Assembly (NCBI RefSeq): GCF_010093535.1
Contig: NW_022985178.1
Coordinates: 400,505-464,504 of the forward strand
Reading direction: 5' to 3'
Source: Lindgomyces ingoldianus
Taxonomy: Eukaryota > Ascomycota > Dothideomycetes > Pleosporales > Lindgomycetaceae
Length of the DNA stretch: 64,000 nt
The position numbers were made by a program, and so were the translations under genes. The notes under the pieces are model-generated. The model saw nothing but the letters and a program-made list of their open reading frames with translations, did not search any database and had not been told where the DNA came from. The stretch's first letter is position 1, and each line of letters starts with the position of its first letter. Shown here piece by piece: positions 47,341 to 58,747 of this stretch.

Positions 47341-48932
47341 ATGCCGCTCCTCAATCTTCGAGAACTTCTACAGTTCCCAGAAGGCGATAATTCAACAGAC
47401 ACAGTCCTCAATGGCGTGCACTTCAACCTTACAGCCCTGAAAGAACACAACTACACAATATACAGTAACAACACCATCTCAAACAACTCGAGATGCTATC
47501 TCATATTTGACAACTTCAAACCGCACATGTTCAACAATGGCAGTTGGGTCAACGCGACAACATGCTACATACCATATTACCACATCCATGGGCGCGGAAT
47601 CGCTAGCATCGTGTTTGGGACGTTTTTCGCCATCAGCATCATGTTCACATTAGTGAACTTGCGAAAACACGGACGGCTATACTTGCGAGAGAATAAGCGG
47701 TTCAGGGTTGTTGGCAGGCGGTGGCAGTGGTACTGGATGTGCTTCGTGGCTGCATGCGGTTTGATCAGCACCTTGACGGGTGTCGATGTGGACCGGTATT
47801 ACTTGCAACAAATCCCCATTATTCTGCAGAGCTTCTTCTTCGTGTTGATGGTTCCGGGCACCCTGGCTATGGTGTGGGAAGCTACCCGACACTGGTAAGT
47901 GTTTCAGATCCCCAGCATAGAGCATTCGCTCACTTGGACAGGGGCTCGTGGCAAGAACGACAGATAGTCGATCGCGATCCATTCCTCCTACCGCAAGACG
48001 ACAAGCGCGCCAGAACCGAATTCTGGCTTCCTTTGGTCTTCTACCTCTTCGCGTGGCTAAACTTCTTCATGGTCATTCCTCGGTCATGGACTGCGATTCA
48101 AAAACAAAACACACCAGAACAGAAAAATGATATTGCCCGGCCCGCATCGACAGGCCCACGAGAAAAGGCAGGCGCGATACTAGCAGCCATAGCATGGTTC
48201 GTGATATGCTATTCACTTCACCACTCTTTAAAACACTATAAGCCACGCGCCACCGGGTTTTTCAACAGGATTAATTCGTTCTGCCATTATTGCCCTACAA
48301 AACTTTTCGCTGCCATCGTTCTACTCGCGATCCGGATCGGATATGGAATTGCAAGCGCCTGGGTCTGGGACCTCAGCATATTCCAGGACGATGTTGTCGT
48401 TGGCTGGCCATTTGGTCTTGGATATGGGTCAATCCTGCTGATCATTGTCGTCTTCGAGGTCGCTGGTTTCATGGAGCAAAACGAGGACCAAGTCATCATT
48501 CAGCAGCGGCAAGACCGCGGTCGTGTCGTTGATGCAGAACTCGGCCTCGTCAAGAAACCAAACTGGTGGAGCCGGAACTGGGCTGAGCGCTATCAGAATG
48601 ACGATCAAAGGCTGCGCAACATGACGACGGAATTCGGAGGCGGAAGGCCGACCACGCGCCAGGCCCAGCAGAGCATTGAGATGGGGAACATGAACATTCG
48701 GAATCGGTCCCGGGATCGACCGCCAGAGGATCCATTCAGAGACCAAAGTCCTTCAGGCTCCCGACAAGCGTCCGTGGCTGGGAATAGACTGACGGTAAGT
48801 CGGTTGGATAGCGATGTTGCAAGCACAACAACAAGTAATTCTGAGGCCACAGGACTGACGGGACGGACTTTGACGTCTGAAAATACTCAAAATGTACCAC
48901 CACAACGGATCAGGAGCATGTTGGATGTGTGA
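47341..48932 (+). CDS. DUF2434-family multi-pass membrane protein
   Basis: Proposed structure is join(47341..47894,47942..48932), 514 aa. The single 47-nt intron (GTAAGT to ACAG) restores RHWGSWQERQIVD. The first 80 residues carry many N-glycosylation sequons (NST, NLT, NYT, NNT, NNS, NGS, NAT) and are probably outside the cytosol. About seven hydrophobic segments follow, for example SIVFGTFFAISIMFTLVNL, CFVAACGLISTLTG, FWLPLVFYLFAWLNFFMVI and YGSILLIIVVFEVAGFM. The motif LRKHGRLYL and the block RRWQWYWMCFVAAC match my memory of fungal DUF2434 proteins, whose function is unknown. The C-terminal 130 residues are hydrophilic and Ser/Arg-rich, presumably cytosolic. Confidence 0.82.
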
Positions 48933-49664
48933 GGGATAGAGGGGACTAGATTCGGGACTGGGCTTGGAAACGTCATGCATTCTAGCAAGGGGCTTGGATT
49001 TGGACATTCGCTGTATACTGTTTGTTCGCTTCAACTGTACACTGTTTAGGGGGAGGGCATTGGATTAGGCCACGGCACTGGGAGACAAGAACAAAGTATA
49101 AGATATATTTACAGCATGCAAAGTCTCGTCATCCCCTCCCGGTTTCAGTGTCCGACGGGTGTGATTAAGCGATTGGCAACTGTGAGAAGTAGACCGTGGC
49201 TCACAACGGGTATGATGTCAATTGAGAGACACTCGTATGGATTCGCATTCAAAAGCCTTCCTTCGCGTCACGGCGCCATGGGTAGACAGCAACACGCAAG
49301 CCGGGCACATGCATGAGCAGAGGACGATGGGTCATCAGTGATGGCGATCAGTAAGCCGCAGCGATTGGCTGCGAGCTCACACCGACAGCTGATAGCAGGA
49401 GACGGTGCACAAGCAGGTCGGGGCTGGGCGGGCAGCTGCGAGCTCCGCACCTCATGCCATCGATAATTTAACGACGATAGAGACACGGCGCAGCCTACCA
49501 CCTCACCGCATTTCCCACTGCAATCGCCCTTGCATCTCTCCATTGCTACTGCATGCCTCTCGATTGTATCTATTTGTGATTGCCGTTGACACAATCGGAA
49601 CTGCTGAAGCTGCTCCCCTGCCTTTTCAGTTTTGGACACTCACCCCGCCTCTTCCGCCTCCGCC
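48933..49664. other. Intergenic region, nothing recognised
   Basis: Short frames on both strands without support. The last 200 bases, rich in CCT and CTC tracts, are the probable promoter and leader of the Sds23-like gene. Confidence 0.45.
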
Positions 49665-51414
49665 ATGGCAGATCACTCCTCTGCAGACGAGCCTCCAGCA
49701 AAGAGACAGGAGAAAACCCACCCCTCGCTGCAGTCAATGACAAACTCGGGGCCTAGGTCTCCCCCGCCTATGCTCAAGATGTCGTCGAGCCCGCATTCCT
49801 CCCACCGCTCAAGCTTCGTTGAGAACATGCGCGGCATCCCTCCTTCCTCACCACGAGCACAGCGCCAGCCGAGCCTGTCGCAGCAAGCGCTTCAGGACTT
49901 GCTGAATAACCCACCGACGAAGAATGGCGCCCCGGAGTTTGTGGGGAGGGATTGGAAGACGGTCCGTGTGGGCGAGATTGTTGACCCCGCGCAGGTGCGG
50001 TTTGCGGATTATGATACCAGCGTGGAGGAGGCTACGGCGGTGAGAATACTTCCACGACCCTTTGAATGCGCTTGCTAATTGTGTTGTAGCTTCTTGTACA
50101 GTCTGGCGCCCCCAATGTGGTTCTCCTCCGCGAAAACCCAGGCTCCCGCACGGCGACGGGCACTTTTGATTATGGCGACCTAAACGCGTACCTTCTTCTT
50201 GTTGTCGGCCTCGCACACCCCACTGAGAGTGATGTCGCGTCGTTCGACGAGCTTGCGAAGAAAGGCCGGGAAGGAAAACCCATACCACTCAAAGATATCA
50301 AGGATTTGGGGAAGAAGGAGCCTCTGATTACGCTACCATCTACCGCAGACTTAACAAAAGCTATGGAGGTGTTTGGTAGTGGAGTGCATAGGATTTTGGT
50401 TGTCGAGGAAAGTTCAACGAATGTGGTTGGCATATTGACGCAGTTGAAATTGGTGCAGTTCTTTTGGGAGAATAGGCAGAGCTTCCCGGCGGTGGATCAA
50501 TTGTATCCGCTGCTAATTAAGGATGTGAATATTGGGTCGCATTCGGTCTACGCAATCAAGTAAGCTATCCCTAGAGGAAGTGGGGTAATCTGAAGGCTAA
50601 CTTATCCAGTGGCGATAAACCCCTAACCGATGCCCTCGAGCTCATGAACAACGAAGGTATAACCTCTCTCCCAGTACTTGACTCTCAAAACAACGTCATT
50701 GGCAACATATCCCACGTCGACGTGCGAGTAAGTCTGACCCTTAACCCATATATAAGTCGCCCTATCGCATACTGACCTCCTCAGCTCCTCACAAAATCCA
50801 CCTCCCTCCCTCTCCTCCGCTCCTCCTGCATCCACTTCATCTCCGTCATCCTCTCTGAACGCGGCGTGAGCGACGGCAAGGACTCCTTTCCCGTCTTCCA
50901 CGTGAACCCGTTCTCGACCCTTGCCCACACTGTTGCCAAACTCGTCGCCACCCGCTCGCACCGCATGTGGGTTGTTGAAACACCCTCGCCTGCTTCCTCA
51001 GGACCCCCTACCCCCGCCGCAACACCCGCTGTACTCGTCCCACCATCTCCAATCACCCCCCTTCCCATTTCCGCCTCCAATCCTATGGCCATAGCTACAG
51101 CATCGACGTCCCCGCCGCAACATCTCGCCGGCGCCGCAGCGCCCGCTATCTCTGCGTCCAGCATCCCCGGCGCGAGCCTGAGCGGGAGATTAAGTGGAGT
51201 AATCAGCCTAACAGATATTTTGAATTTGTTCGCTAGAGCGAGTGGCTTAAATCCCCATGATCCCGATGAAGCGAGACGAGCGAGGCGGAGGTCGAGTAGT
51301 AGTAGTATGAGGAGAAGTGTGGATAGTTCAAGGAGTGAGAGTATGAGTGGAAGGAGGGGGAGTATGAGCTCGAGCACGCCCGCGTTGGGGATTATGAGGG
51401 GGAGAGGGCCGTAA
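49665..51414 (+). CDS. sds23: Sds23/Moc1-type CBS-domain protein
   Basis: Proposed structure is join(49665..50039,50090..50559,50610..50727,50785..51414), 530 aa. All three introns are about 50-57 nt with GTGAGA, GTAAGC and GTAAGT donors. The N-terminus is Ser/Pro-rich with a PPAKRQ basic patch. CBS-type repeats are visible as [10 protein letters not shown] and [30 protein letters not shown] and [40 protein letters not shown] and [15 protein letters not shown], and a split C-terminal repeat [20 protein letters not shown] and [20 protein letters not shown] low-complexity Pro/Ala insert lies in the last repeat. Sds23/Moc1 proteins inhibit PP2A-type phosphatases and influence mitotic entry, nutrient response and sexual differentiation. 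The tail is Ser/Arg-rich. Confidence 0.9.
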
Positions 51415-52318
51415 GGGTTTTTGGGTTGGGGCTGGAAGGCTTGGAAAGGGTGGAGAAAGTGGAGGGGAAGGGGAGAGGAAGGAGAATATGAGGTTCATTA
51501 TCGGCAGGAGAGGGGAATGAGAGAAACGAGGGACGAGTTTGCGTGATATGATCCGTCTGAAGCGAAAGTTTGAAAGTTGCGTAGTCGATTCGGCGGTTCG
51601 GCGTCTATGTTGGGAAGGAGTAGGAGTACGGGCTCGAAAGGGCGAGCAGAGGCGTGGTAGGCGTTTGCGGCGTCGTCACATACGTTGCAATGGTTAAGTG
51701 CCTTTCTTTCTTATTCCTTCATCGTGCAATTCACGATATGAGCTCCAGAGATTACGATTCAGGACAGGCTTTTGGGAGTTGGGAGTTGGAAATTGGGAAG
51801 TGCTTTGTTTCTCATTCATTTTTTTCATTCTCATTCGCTATTTGAAAGCATCATCAGCCCTAACCCCAAGTATCCATCTAAACCAATATCGATAATATTT
51901 ATGAGAGGCTGCAAAAGGTAACCGAGTTTCATTTCCAAATGAGTCTAGTGTATTGCCTTGCCCCAGATGCCGCTCCGGGCTGATGAGCTAGGGCGGTAGT
52001 GAAATTGTAGAGCTGGAGCAACGATGAGGTTGATGAGGTTGATGAAGCGCGGGAGCAGCGTTGAGTATATCGTTCTCCTTTGGAATGAGTACCTGATAGC
52101 CGATTTTCTAGGGGATACGAATGTAGATGTGCACCAGTGAATGAGTTAATCCCTCCTTGCTTTCTCCGGAGTCAAGGTGGAAGACTTTCTATCCTATGCA
52201 TCCGTATTATACTCTAGCCTTTTCCATTGAATCGAGCTCTACCGCGAATGCGGTGAGTCCCTGTTCTTCTTTGCTTTCTCCTGAGTCGTCATGCACCCCT
52301 AGGTCTGAAATTGAGGCG
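51415..52318. other. Intergenic region, nothing recognised
   Basis: The first 250 bases are purine-rich and probably the 3' end of the Sds23-like gene. No gene, RNA or repeat is recognised before the small transposon at 52323. Confidence 0.45.
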
Positions 52319-52322
52319 TAAA

Positions 52323-52593
52323 CGCAGCGTGCCCAACAGTCCGTAGTACTGTACGATTAGGAAATTTTGAGGCCTGTACGGACGAGATTTCCTGAATCGG
52401 CCCTTCACGGTAGTTACTCCGGCAAGGGCTCTCCAAAACACCTAAAAGGTAACTGTACGCCGTACTACGGACAGCACTCAGGGCAACAGCTATCGTACGC
52501 AGTGACAGAAGATCGCTGTACGTTCGTACGGCCCAAACCAACCGTACACCGTACTCAGTACTGCCAGTAGTACGGCCTATTGAGCACGCTGCG
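52323..52593. mobile_element. 271-bp MITE with 29-bp inverted repeats and TAAA target duplication
   Basis: Terminal inverted repeats at 52323-52351 and 52565-52593 begin CGCAGCGTGC and match at 25 of 29 positions. TAAA stands directly outside both ends (52319-52322 and 52594-52597). The interior has several GTAC- and CGTACGG-containing small palindromes and no coding capacity. It has the size and structure of a non-autonomous DNA transposon. The superfamily is not decided, since a 4-bp duplication could also be read as TA plus flanking identity. Confidence 0.78.
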
Positions 52594-52939
52594 TAAACGT
52601 CAAGCAAACCAAATTGTAACTCTATGTATTACTCTTCTAATGCACCGTTCCGAATTCAGGTCTCATCATGTTTTTAGCCAGGACAAGGGCATTGATGACG
52701 ATTTCAGAGACGCCAAGTGCCGACATAGTAGTACCTGTGAAGGAACTGAAGGCAGCCCTAGCCACCTGATGATTCAACCTTCATGCCTTCCCGTCTCGCT
52801 CTGCTCAAAGCGCGGGTCCGAGATCAAGGACCGTGCCGGTACAATTTTGGGGAAGGTGCCAACCTCGGACGTAAAATGTGTAATCTAGCGGCTCTGGATA
52901 TGGCGCTCAGTTTCAGGAGCGCGCTCAATGTCCTCGACA

Positions 52940-53561
52940 TGGTGTTTAATAGAACGTAACTGTTACTGTCAGTAGTGTTTTTAAGGCGTTACTAGCAGCA
53001 ATAGGGTTTCGTTTTTATGGAAAGAGTGAATTAAAACAGCCTTACAGGCAGTAACAGTTACTGCTAAGTTAATTAATAGTAAAGTTACTGTTCAGTGCAG
53101 TTACTGCAGTAACTGGTGTTACTAGAGGCTCTAGAGGGCTTAATTTTGACACAATCTTGCTAATATGCTCTTCACACAATATCTAAGGCCCCCAGGTTTC
53201 AGCTGGAGGTCGCAAGTCTAGATATTGTCCTACTTAGTGTTGTTAAGGCGAGAGTCCTTAGGAAACTTGTAAGAATAGAAACACTAGAGGACAAGGCCTT
53301 AATTATAAGAGCTCCTAGAGGCAGCCCTTGACTTCTCAAGACAACAAGAGCTTGCAAGGTGTTGAACTGGCTGCGAGCTTTAAGTGCAAGGAGTTACTTC
53401 ACTGTTCTGTACTAACAATAGATAGTATAGGCAGTTACTGCAGTAACTATAGCCTCATTAACCGTACAGTAACGGAAGGCAATTCACTTTCGTTCTAACT
53501 GCCAAGAGATTGTTACTATCAGTAACAGTAGGAGCAGTACTACGTTCTATTAAACACCATG
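52940..53561. mobile_element. hAT-like non-autonomous DNA transposon with subterminal GTTACT repeats
   Basis: The left end TGGTGTTTAATAGAACGTA (from 52940) is matched exactly by its reverse complement at 53541-53559. The 10-bp sequence GTCCTCGACA occurs on both sides (52930-52939 and 53562-53571). It contains an 8-bp-class target duplication as made by hAT elements, with two extra bases at the right end. Within 622 bp I count 14 copies of GTTACT or its complement AGTAAC, clustered toward both ends. Such subterminal repeats are known transposase-binding sites in hAT elements. No transposase frame is present. Confidence 0.8.
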
Positions 53562-53571
53562 GTCCTCGACA

Positions 53572-53974
53572 CTTGTTTCACTCAGCACCTCGTCCCGTTA
53601 ACAGATTAACTGATAGATCTATGGGCCTGATGCCGGGTCCAGCTGTGAACCTGTGCGGATCACTGGGCTCTTTCGTACACGCTTGGGACCTGGGAATGCA
53701 AGTAGGCGAGATTCCACTTGTCTTGCAAGAGTCCGGGTTTGTCTCCCTGAAAGGCAGAATTCCACAGCACGGCGGGGGAGATTGAAAAGGCGTGAGCGAT
53801 AACTCACCGTGCTGAGAGTGTGACCGAGGAAGGGCACCCATGTGAATATCTTGACATGTACTAATACCATAGAATCGTCTTAAGGCGCCCACTTCTAAGC
53901 AATGCAGGAGATCTCAATCGATCAGCAGCCTTCTAAATTCATTCGGGATGTAGGGATTAAGGTCATCTGGCTCT
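53572..53974. other. Intergenic region downstream of the RING gene
   Basis: Short overlapping frames only, with no recognisable protein. Probably the 3' end of the minus-strand RING gene plus spacer. Confidence 0.4.
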
Positions 53975-54965
53975 TCAATCAGGCTGGTATCTTCGTAAGG
54001 CTTCTCGTTCCCTCCACGTTCCCCTCCTTGTCGGAACCGGGCTCCGAGAACGGCTTGTGCACCTGCCTGTCTGGTGTCTAACAATCGCTATACCATCTGA
54101 ATCAAACTGGTTGGGAAGCCTTTCTGTATACTGGACATGTCGATCCCAGTCCTCCAGCTTAGTGTACGGACTCCGTAACCAGGCATTCACTTCATGCAAG
54201 AACAGACGCGCGTTGTCCCGACCCAAGAACTCCTGCAAAAGATCCTCAGCGTGCCCAGTGCTCGATTTTATATCGACAGTCTTCAGTATGGAGATGATGT
54301 AGGTCAGCAGGAACTCGGCGTTGCTGCTGGTCGTCGCTTCCTCGGCTGGCGTCGCCTCAGCGTCGGAGTACAGAAAAACAAAGACTCGCAGCTCTCGACG
54401 TATCCACATTTTCGCTCGAGACTGAAGGTCTGGCGAAGTGGCGACCATCTCAGGAGTCAGATTTTGGTAGCGCGATATCCGGTTTGCGCCAACGTGCAGG
54501 GAGTACAGTTTATGGCGGTAGACATGGCGCCGACGGAGCAGCGCAATATTTGGATTTGGAGTGGAGTAGGGGCGACGCGTGGTTCGCCGTTGTCTTAGCA
54601 GCCCACGGCGAATATTTTCGGAAGGGGTTTGAGGGGTTGAGGTATTTGGAGGTGGACGAGTGGAGCGGACGGTGTAGGTCTTGAAGTCTTCCGCAGAGCG
54701 CCAGTCATACTGGACGGCGGTGACTTCTGCTTTACCTAACGTTATGTTAATATCAAAGAATTCGGCGCCTTGAAAGGCACGTTCAGGCGAGAGAAGACAT
54801 GCATAGCGGGCAAGTAGACTTCTCCTGCAACCAATTCACGATACATAAGAAATCAAATGTGTAGTGGTTGCAGGGAGCTGTGATAGCTCTTTCAGTGATA
54901 TAAGACAGACATATGACGCAAGCGTCCCCAGAATCATCCTTGGTGGAGCTGGTGGCCTTCTCCAT
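53975..54965 (-). CDS. RING-finger protein, probable E3 ubiquitin ligase
   Basis: Proposed structure is complement(join(53975..54735,54803..54965)), 307 aa. Exon 1 starts at ATG 54965 ([19 protein letters not shown]) and carries the RING: CVIC, then [12 protein letters not shown], then CPLC. The fifth ligand position appears to be Asp (H-x3-D-x2-C), as in Topors-like RING proteins. CPLC continues into [13 protein letters not shown] only if a 67-nt intron is removed that begins GC (GCATGT) and ends TTAG at 54736-54737; no GT donor keeps the frame. The middle is Arg/Ser/Thr-rich, and the C-terminal part contains [18 protein letters not shown] helices and ends RRYQPD. A ligase role is inference from the RING. 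It is divergent with the HAD gene. Confidence 0.78.
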
Positions 54966-55309
54966 GCGATGTTGTTGAGTGAAAGTGGCGGAAGGATGAC
55001 CAAGGTTCCATGGTTCCCGAGGTCGGAAGCAATGCGCACGGGCCATCCACAATAACGCTGGGCATCTGCCACTTCCCGAGTCTACGAAAGTTCCCAAGGT
55101 TCTTTCGCCATCATTCCCACCAGATGCACAATCACCACCGAGTCGCCTCGGAACAGACTCACCAGCCGCTCGCTTAATCGACTTACCGCCTGTTGTGAAT
55201 GCTACGAACGGCTGTAAAAGCCCTGTCCTTGCTGCCACACCGTCGCCCGTCCCCCCCCTCCACCTTCCACGCCTCGACACAGCTAGCCTCTAGCGGCGGC
55301 TCCTACAAG
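54966..55309. promoter_or_regulatory. Divergent promoter region of the RING and HAD genes
   Basis: This 344-bp gap lies between the chosen start codons. An upstream in-frame ATG at 55199 would add 37 residues to the HAD protein. I prefer 55310, because family members start shortly before the LRRWSCDD block. No specific factor site is claimed. Confidence 0.3.
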
Positions 55310-56999
55310 ATGGCTGTCCGAACTGTGACCTCCCTACGGAGGTGGTCCTGCGATGATAAAGACCTGCCCTCTGCATCTACCATCAAAGCCATTCACGTCT
55401 ACGACTTCGACAACACATGTATGTCCACACGCCGCAAATGGCAGCCTGGATTTAAAAACTGACCCGGTGTCTAGTATTCGCGAGCCCACTTCCGAATAAA
55501 CACATCTGGAACGGTTCAACTATTGGCCAGCTTGCCTCCCCCGACGTTTTCGTCAATGGAGGCTGGTGGCACGATTCCGCTATCCTAGCATCGACCGGAG
55601 AGGGCGTTGAGAAAGAGGAGGGGCGTGCGTGGAAGGGCTGGTGGAATGAACAGATCGTCACGCTTGTCGAACTCTCAATGCAACAGAAAGACGCCCTCAC
55701 GGTGCTTTTGACCGGCCGTTCAGAATCTGGCTTCAGCGACCTCATCAAGCGCATCGTGAAGAGCCGGAAGTTGGACTTTCATATGGTTTGCCTGAAGCCC
55801 GCTATTGGCCCTGCGAACCAAAAGTTCAAGAATACAATGGAATTCAAGCAGGAGCTCTTGAAGGACATCGTGTATACCTACAAAGATGCTGAGGAGATTC
55901 GGATATACGAGGATAGAGTGAAGCAGCAAGTCTCCCGTGATCCCCTGAGTCGCCCGTGTTGACATTTTACAGCACTAAAGCCTTCCGCGAATTCTTCTTT
56001 AACTTTAACAAAGACTTGATGTCCACCGCGGTTCAGCAGATCCGCAAGCCGCTGACTGCAGAAGTCGTACAGGTCGCCGAAAATGCCACGCAGCTCGATC
56101 CAGTATCAGAAGTCGCCGAGATCCAGCGGCTGATCAATTCACATAATGCCCTGGTCAAGGCAGGCAACGCCCCGCGAGGTACCCCGCCCTACCAGATCAA
56201 GAAGACCGTCTTCTACACAGGCTATATGATTCCACAAGCAATGACAGAGAAACTGATCTCTCTCGTTAAGCTGCCGCCAGGCATGCCCGATTCCGATATT
56301 CGGTATCTGGCTAACAGCATACTGATCACGCCTAAGCCTTGTCCGAAGAGCATTCTCGATAAGGTCGGCGGCATTGGCAACAAAGTCACCTGGAAAGTAA
56401 CAGGAGTCTCGTGCTTCGAGAACAAGCTGTGGGCGGCGAGGGTTGAGCCGGTTCCCAAATCGCAGCGATATTACTCGGAGAACCCGATTCCAACAATCGT
56501 CTTAGCAATCCGCAAAGGTGGAAAGCCGGCCGATGCCGTGCGTATCGTCAACTGGCATCCCGTACCAGACGAGCAATCCTACAAATTTGAGAGCATCGTC
56601 GGTGAGAAGGTCCTCCTCCGTGTCGAGGAAGAGCAAGCCAACGAGAGCGAGTGGGAGAGCTACTTCCCTAACAAGACCCACAAGCGCCCCCACGAAGACG
56701 AACAGGGCACCAATGGTGGCCATACCAGGGACTTCCGGTCACGGCAAGAGGATCGACGTCCAAATGGCCAGTCGAATTATCGCGGCGGTAACCAAAATCG
56801 TGGCGGTCGCGGAAACCATCGGGGTCCATCTTTTGGCTCAAGAGGAGGGCGGGGTGGCGGCGGCGGCGGATACGGTCGAGGAGGTCAGAGTGGTGGACGA
56901 GGACGTGGCCGCTCTGGTCCATCGCAGTATAAGAGTCTGGATGATGTTGACAAGAATTACGGCAATTCGAACTATGACGATCCGAACAGCTACTATTAA
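55310..56999 (+). CDS. HAD-superfamily (Swiss Army Knife RNA-repair-like) protein with RGG tail
   Basis: Proposed structure is join(55310..55418,55475..55925,55973..56999), 528 aa. The HAD nucleophile motif is split by intron 1 (56 nt, GTATGT): VYDFDNT-LFASPLPN, giving DxDxT. Motif II is LTGRSESGF, and the C-terminal HAD part has IRIYEDRVKH. Intron 2 (55926-55972, 47 nt) begins GCAAGT and ends ACAG; only this GC donor joins RVKH to TKAFREFF in frame. A region with KKTVFYTGYMIP and WKVTGVSCFENKLWAARVEP follows, then a Gly/Arg-rich tail with many RGG and GRG units. The family is predicted from domain associations to act in RNA repair or processing. The RGG tail supports RNA binding; enzymatic activity is not shown. 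Confidence 0.83.
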
Positions 57000-58329
57000 G
57001 CTTCGAGGCATATCGTTGCGGTTGTTCAATCTTTATACGATTTCATCAATTTGGGGGATTTCAATCACGTTTCTATATGGGAAGTGTCCGTGAGTTGCCA
57101 GGTTCCAACACCTGCTTTGCAGCTCAAGTCGTGTGTTTGCGCTTGGTGGGCTATAACAGACGCCTTTCCTGAAGCCTCAGCTCCCTGGCTCTCAAGCTCG
57201 ACAGCCCTAGGCATGGAAATGGCTGATTTCTCTTACATACGGCCCAGCTTTGTATTATAGATTCAGACGTGGTTCTCTTCGAGCAGGTTTGGTCAACTAG
57301 ATACCCGAATTTCTTTCACAGTACTGCAAAGCCTGCTTTCTACGTTTACAGTTCCATATTATTGCTTCTGCGCGATTTGACTTTCCAAGTTCTGTTAGAA
57401 CTCCTGCTATGGTGGTTCGATATTGCCCTTAGATGCGAAGGGACTTTGCAGGAAGCTCAACTACATAGAAAGGCCAGACCAGTTCAAGCTCAGCCCCCAA
57501 TTCCCGGGCTAACTTATGAGCCCACATCCTTGCAACCGGAGCCGCAACATAGTCTATTCTCGTCACTCTTTCGCTTCTGTAGATTGGGTCTGTGCTGCGA
57601 GCATTCAGCGATGTGTTTATAGGACAGCATTCATAGAGATGCCCCGTTAGGGTGGAGCGAACTGGGTCGACACTAGAGCATATGAGTAACTAGCGGAGAG
57701 GGAAGATAAGATGATACGTACATTATCTGATGACTGACCATACACTCTAGCTTTCGTGTGATGTACGCTCTTTCCTCCTCGTAGTTCTCACCTGACCAGC
57801 TGTAATGGCGTCGGTCCTCGATAAGGAATGACCAAAACCATAGACCCCAACCTCTAGCTTGGTTCTTCCAATGAATCATGTTATTGGCTATACCTCGGCC
57901 ATACACCAGCAAACTATAGGGCGGCGAGACAGGCAAATGTGGTCAGGCTGGCTGATGCTGCGCTGGCGGTTACCGCAGTCGAGACTGTAGCGGCGACAGC
58001 TTGGCCCAGGCAGCGAGCGAAAATGTAGAAAGCATTATCCAGAGAAAAAACCTTGCCAAGTTTGGCTTGCTCAATGGACGTGGTCCCAGTGCCGCCGCAT
58101 TTTTTGGCCTACATGTGGCAGGTGGTGCCCCAGAGGCTGCGGACCCCTTGGTAGACGATTTCTACGCCTATGTAGGCGACTGCTGGCGCTGCGGTCTGAG
58201 GTAGTTCAGTACACTCGTATTCGTATTGAGACCAGGATGAAGGGATCCATTCGTTCGAGTGGAGGAAAGGTTCAACGTTCTGCAGTGCGGGAAGCAATCG
58301 TCTTCATCGCCCTTTCACCCATGAGCACT
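57000..58329. other. Intergenic region, no firm gene
   Basis: Short frames occur on both strands, for example a minus-strand Ala-rich stretch near 57930-58110 (QAVAATVSTAVTASAASASL) without an ATG. These could be remnants or 3' UTR of the minus-strand gene at 58330. None is supported as a gene. Confidence 0.35.
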
Positions 58330-58747
58330 TTACACAAGCCAACCAACTTTGTTCTGTATCGCTTCCTTAAGATACCTTGCGAGCTCACCAAGACCCAACG
58401 AAATCCCGATGCTCTTTACAGTCTCCTGCGAAGCTTTTTGTTTCTCTTCTGGTGTCGGTGCATTGGAAAAGGCTATTAGGCCTGCCGCAATCACTGGGAG
58501 CGCAGACATCAACGCTCCATATAGCACTAACTTAGAAACACCGAAACACCGCTGCGGAGTCTCGACAATAGGTTTTTCGGTCCAGGCAGAGAATTTGGGT
58601 ACAGTGGTAAGGGCAGTCTAAATAGAGATGGCATCCGTTCTCACTTGAGTTAGGTTGATTAGTTTACCTCTCGAAACCGTGTTTCGCGCAAGGCTACAGC
58701 TTTTTGGCGCTCAAGGTTTGGTTGCTGTTCTAGTAGTGCCGTGCGAG
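58330..58747 (-). CDS. Small single-span membrane protein, 5' end unresolved
   Basis: Two exons are supported: complement(58668..58747) and complement(58330..58617), joined over a 50-nt intron (GTAAAC to TTTAG). The junction reads LRETRFRE-TALTTVPKFS. The N-terminal part is a charged helix (LERQKAVALRETRF). The C-terminal exon has one hydrophobic segment (LYGALMSALPVIAAGLIAF) followed by a Lys/Glu-rich region and ends NKVGWLV. An acceptor-like CAAAG at 58748-58752 follows a CTAAC branch-like site, so at least one further exon with the start codon lies upstream on the minus strand; I could not find it. Family not recognised. The build resembles small mitochondrial inner-membrane proteins, which is inference. 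Confidence 0.5.

Noticed and set aside
52299..52607. Overlapping frames on both strands around 52300-52600
   Set aside because: They coincide with the 271-bp MITE and reflect its palindromic ends, not genes.
57269..57622. 117-codon plus-strand frame with hydrophobic start
   Set aside because: Begins with GTG, lacks an upstream spliced ATG, and shows no family features.
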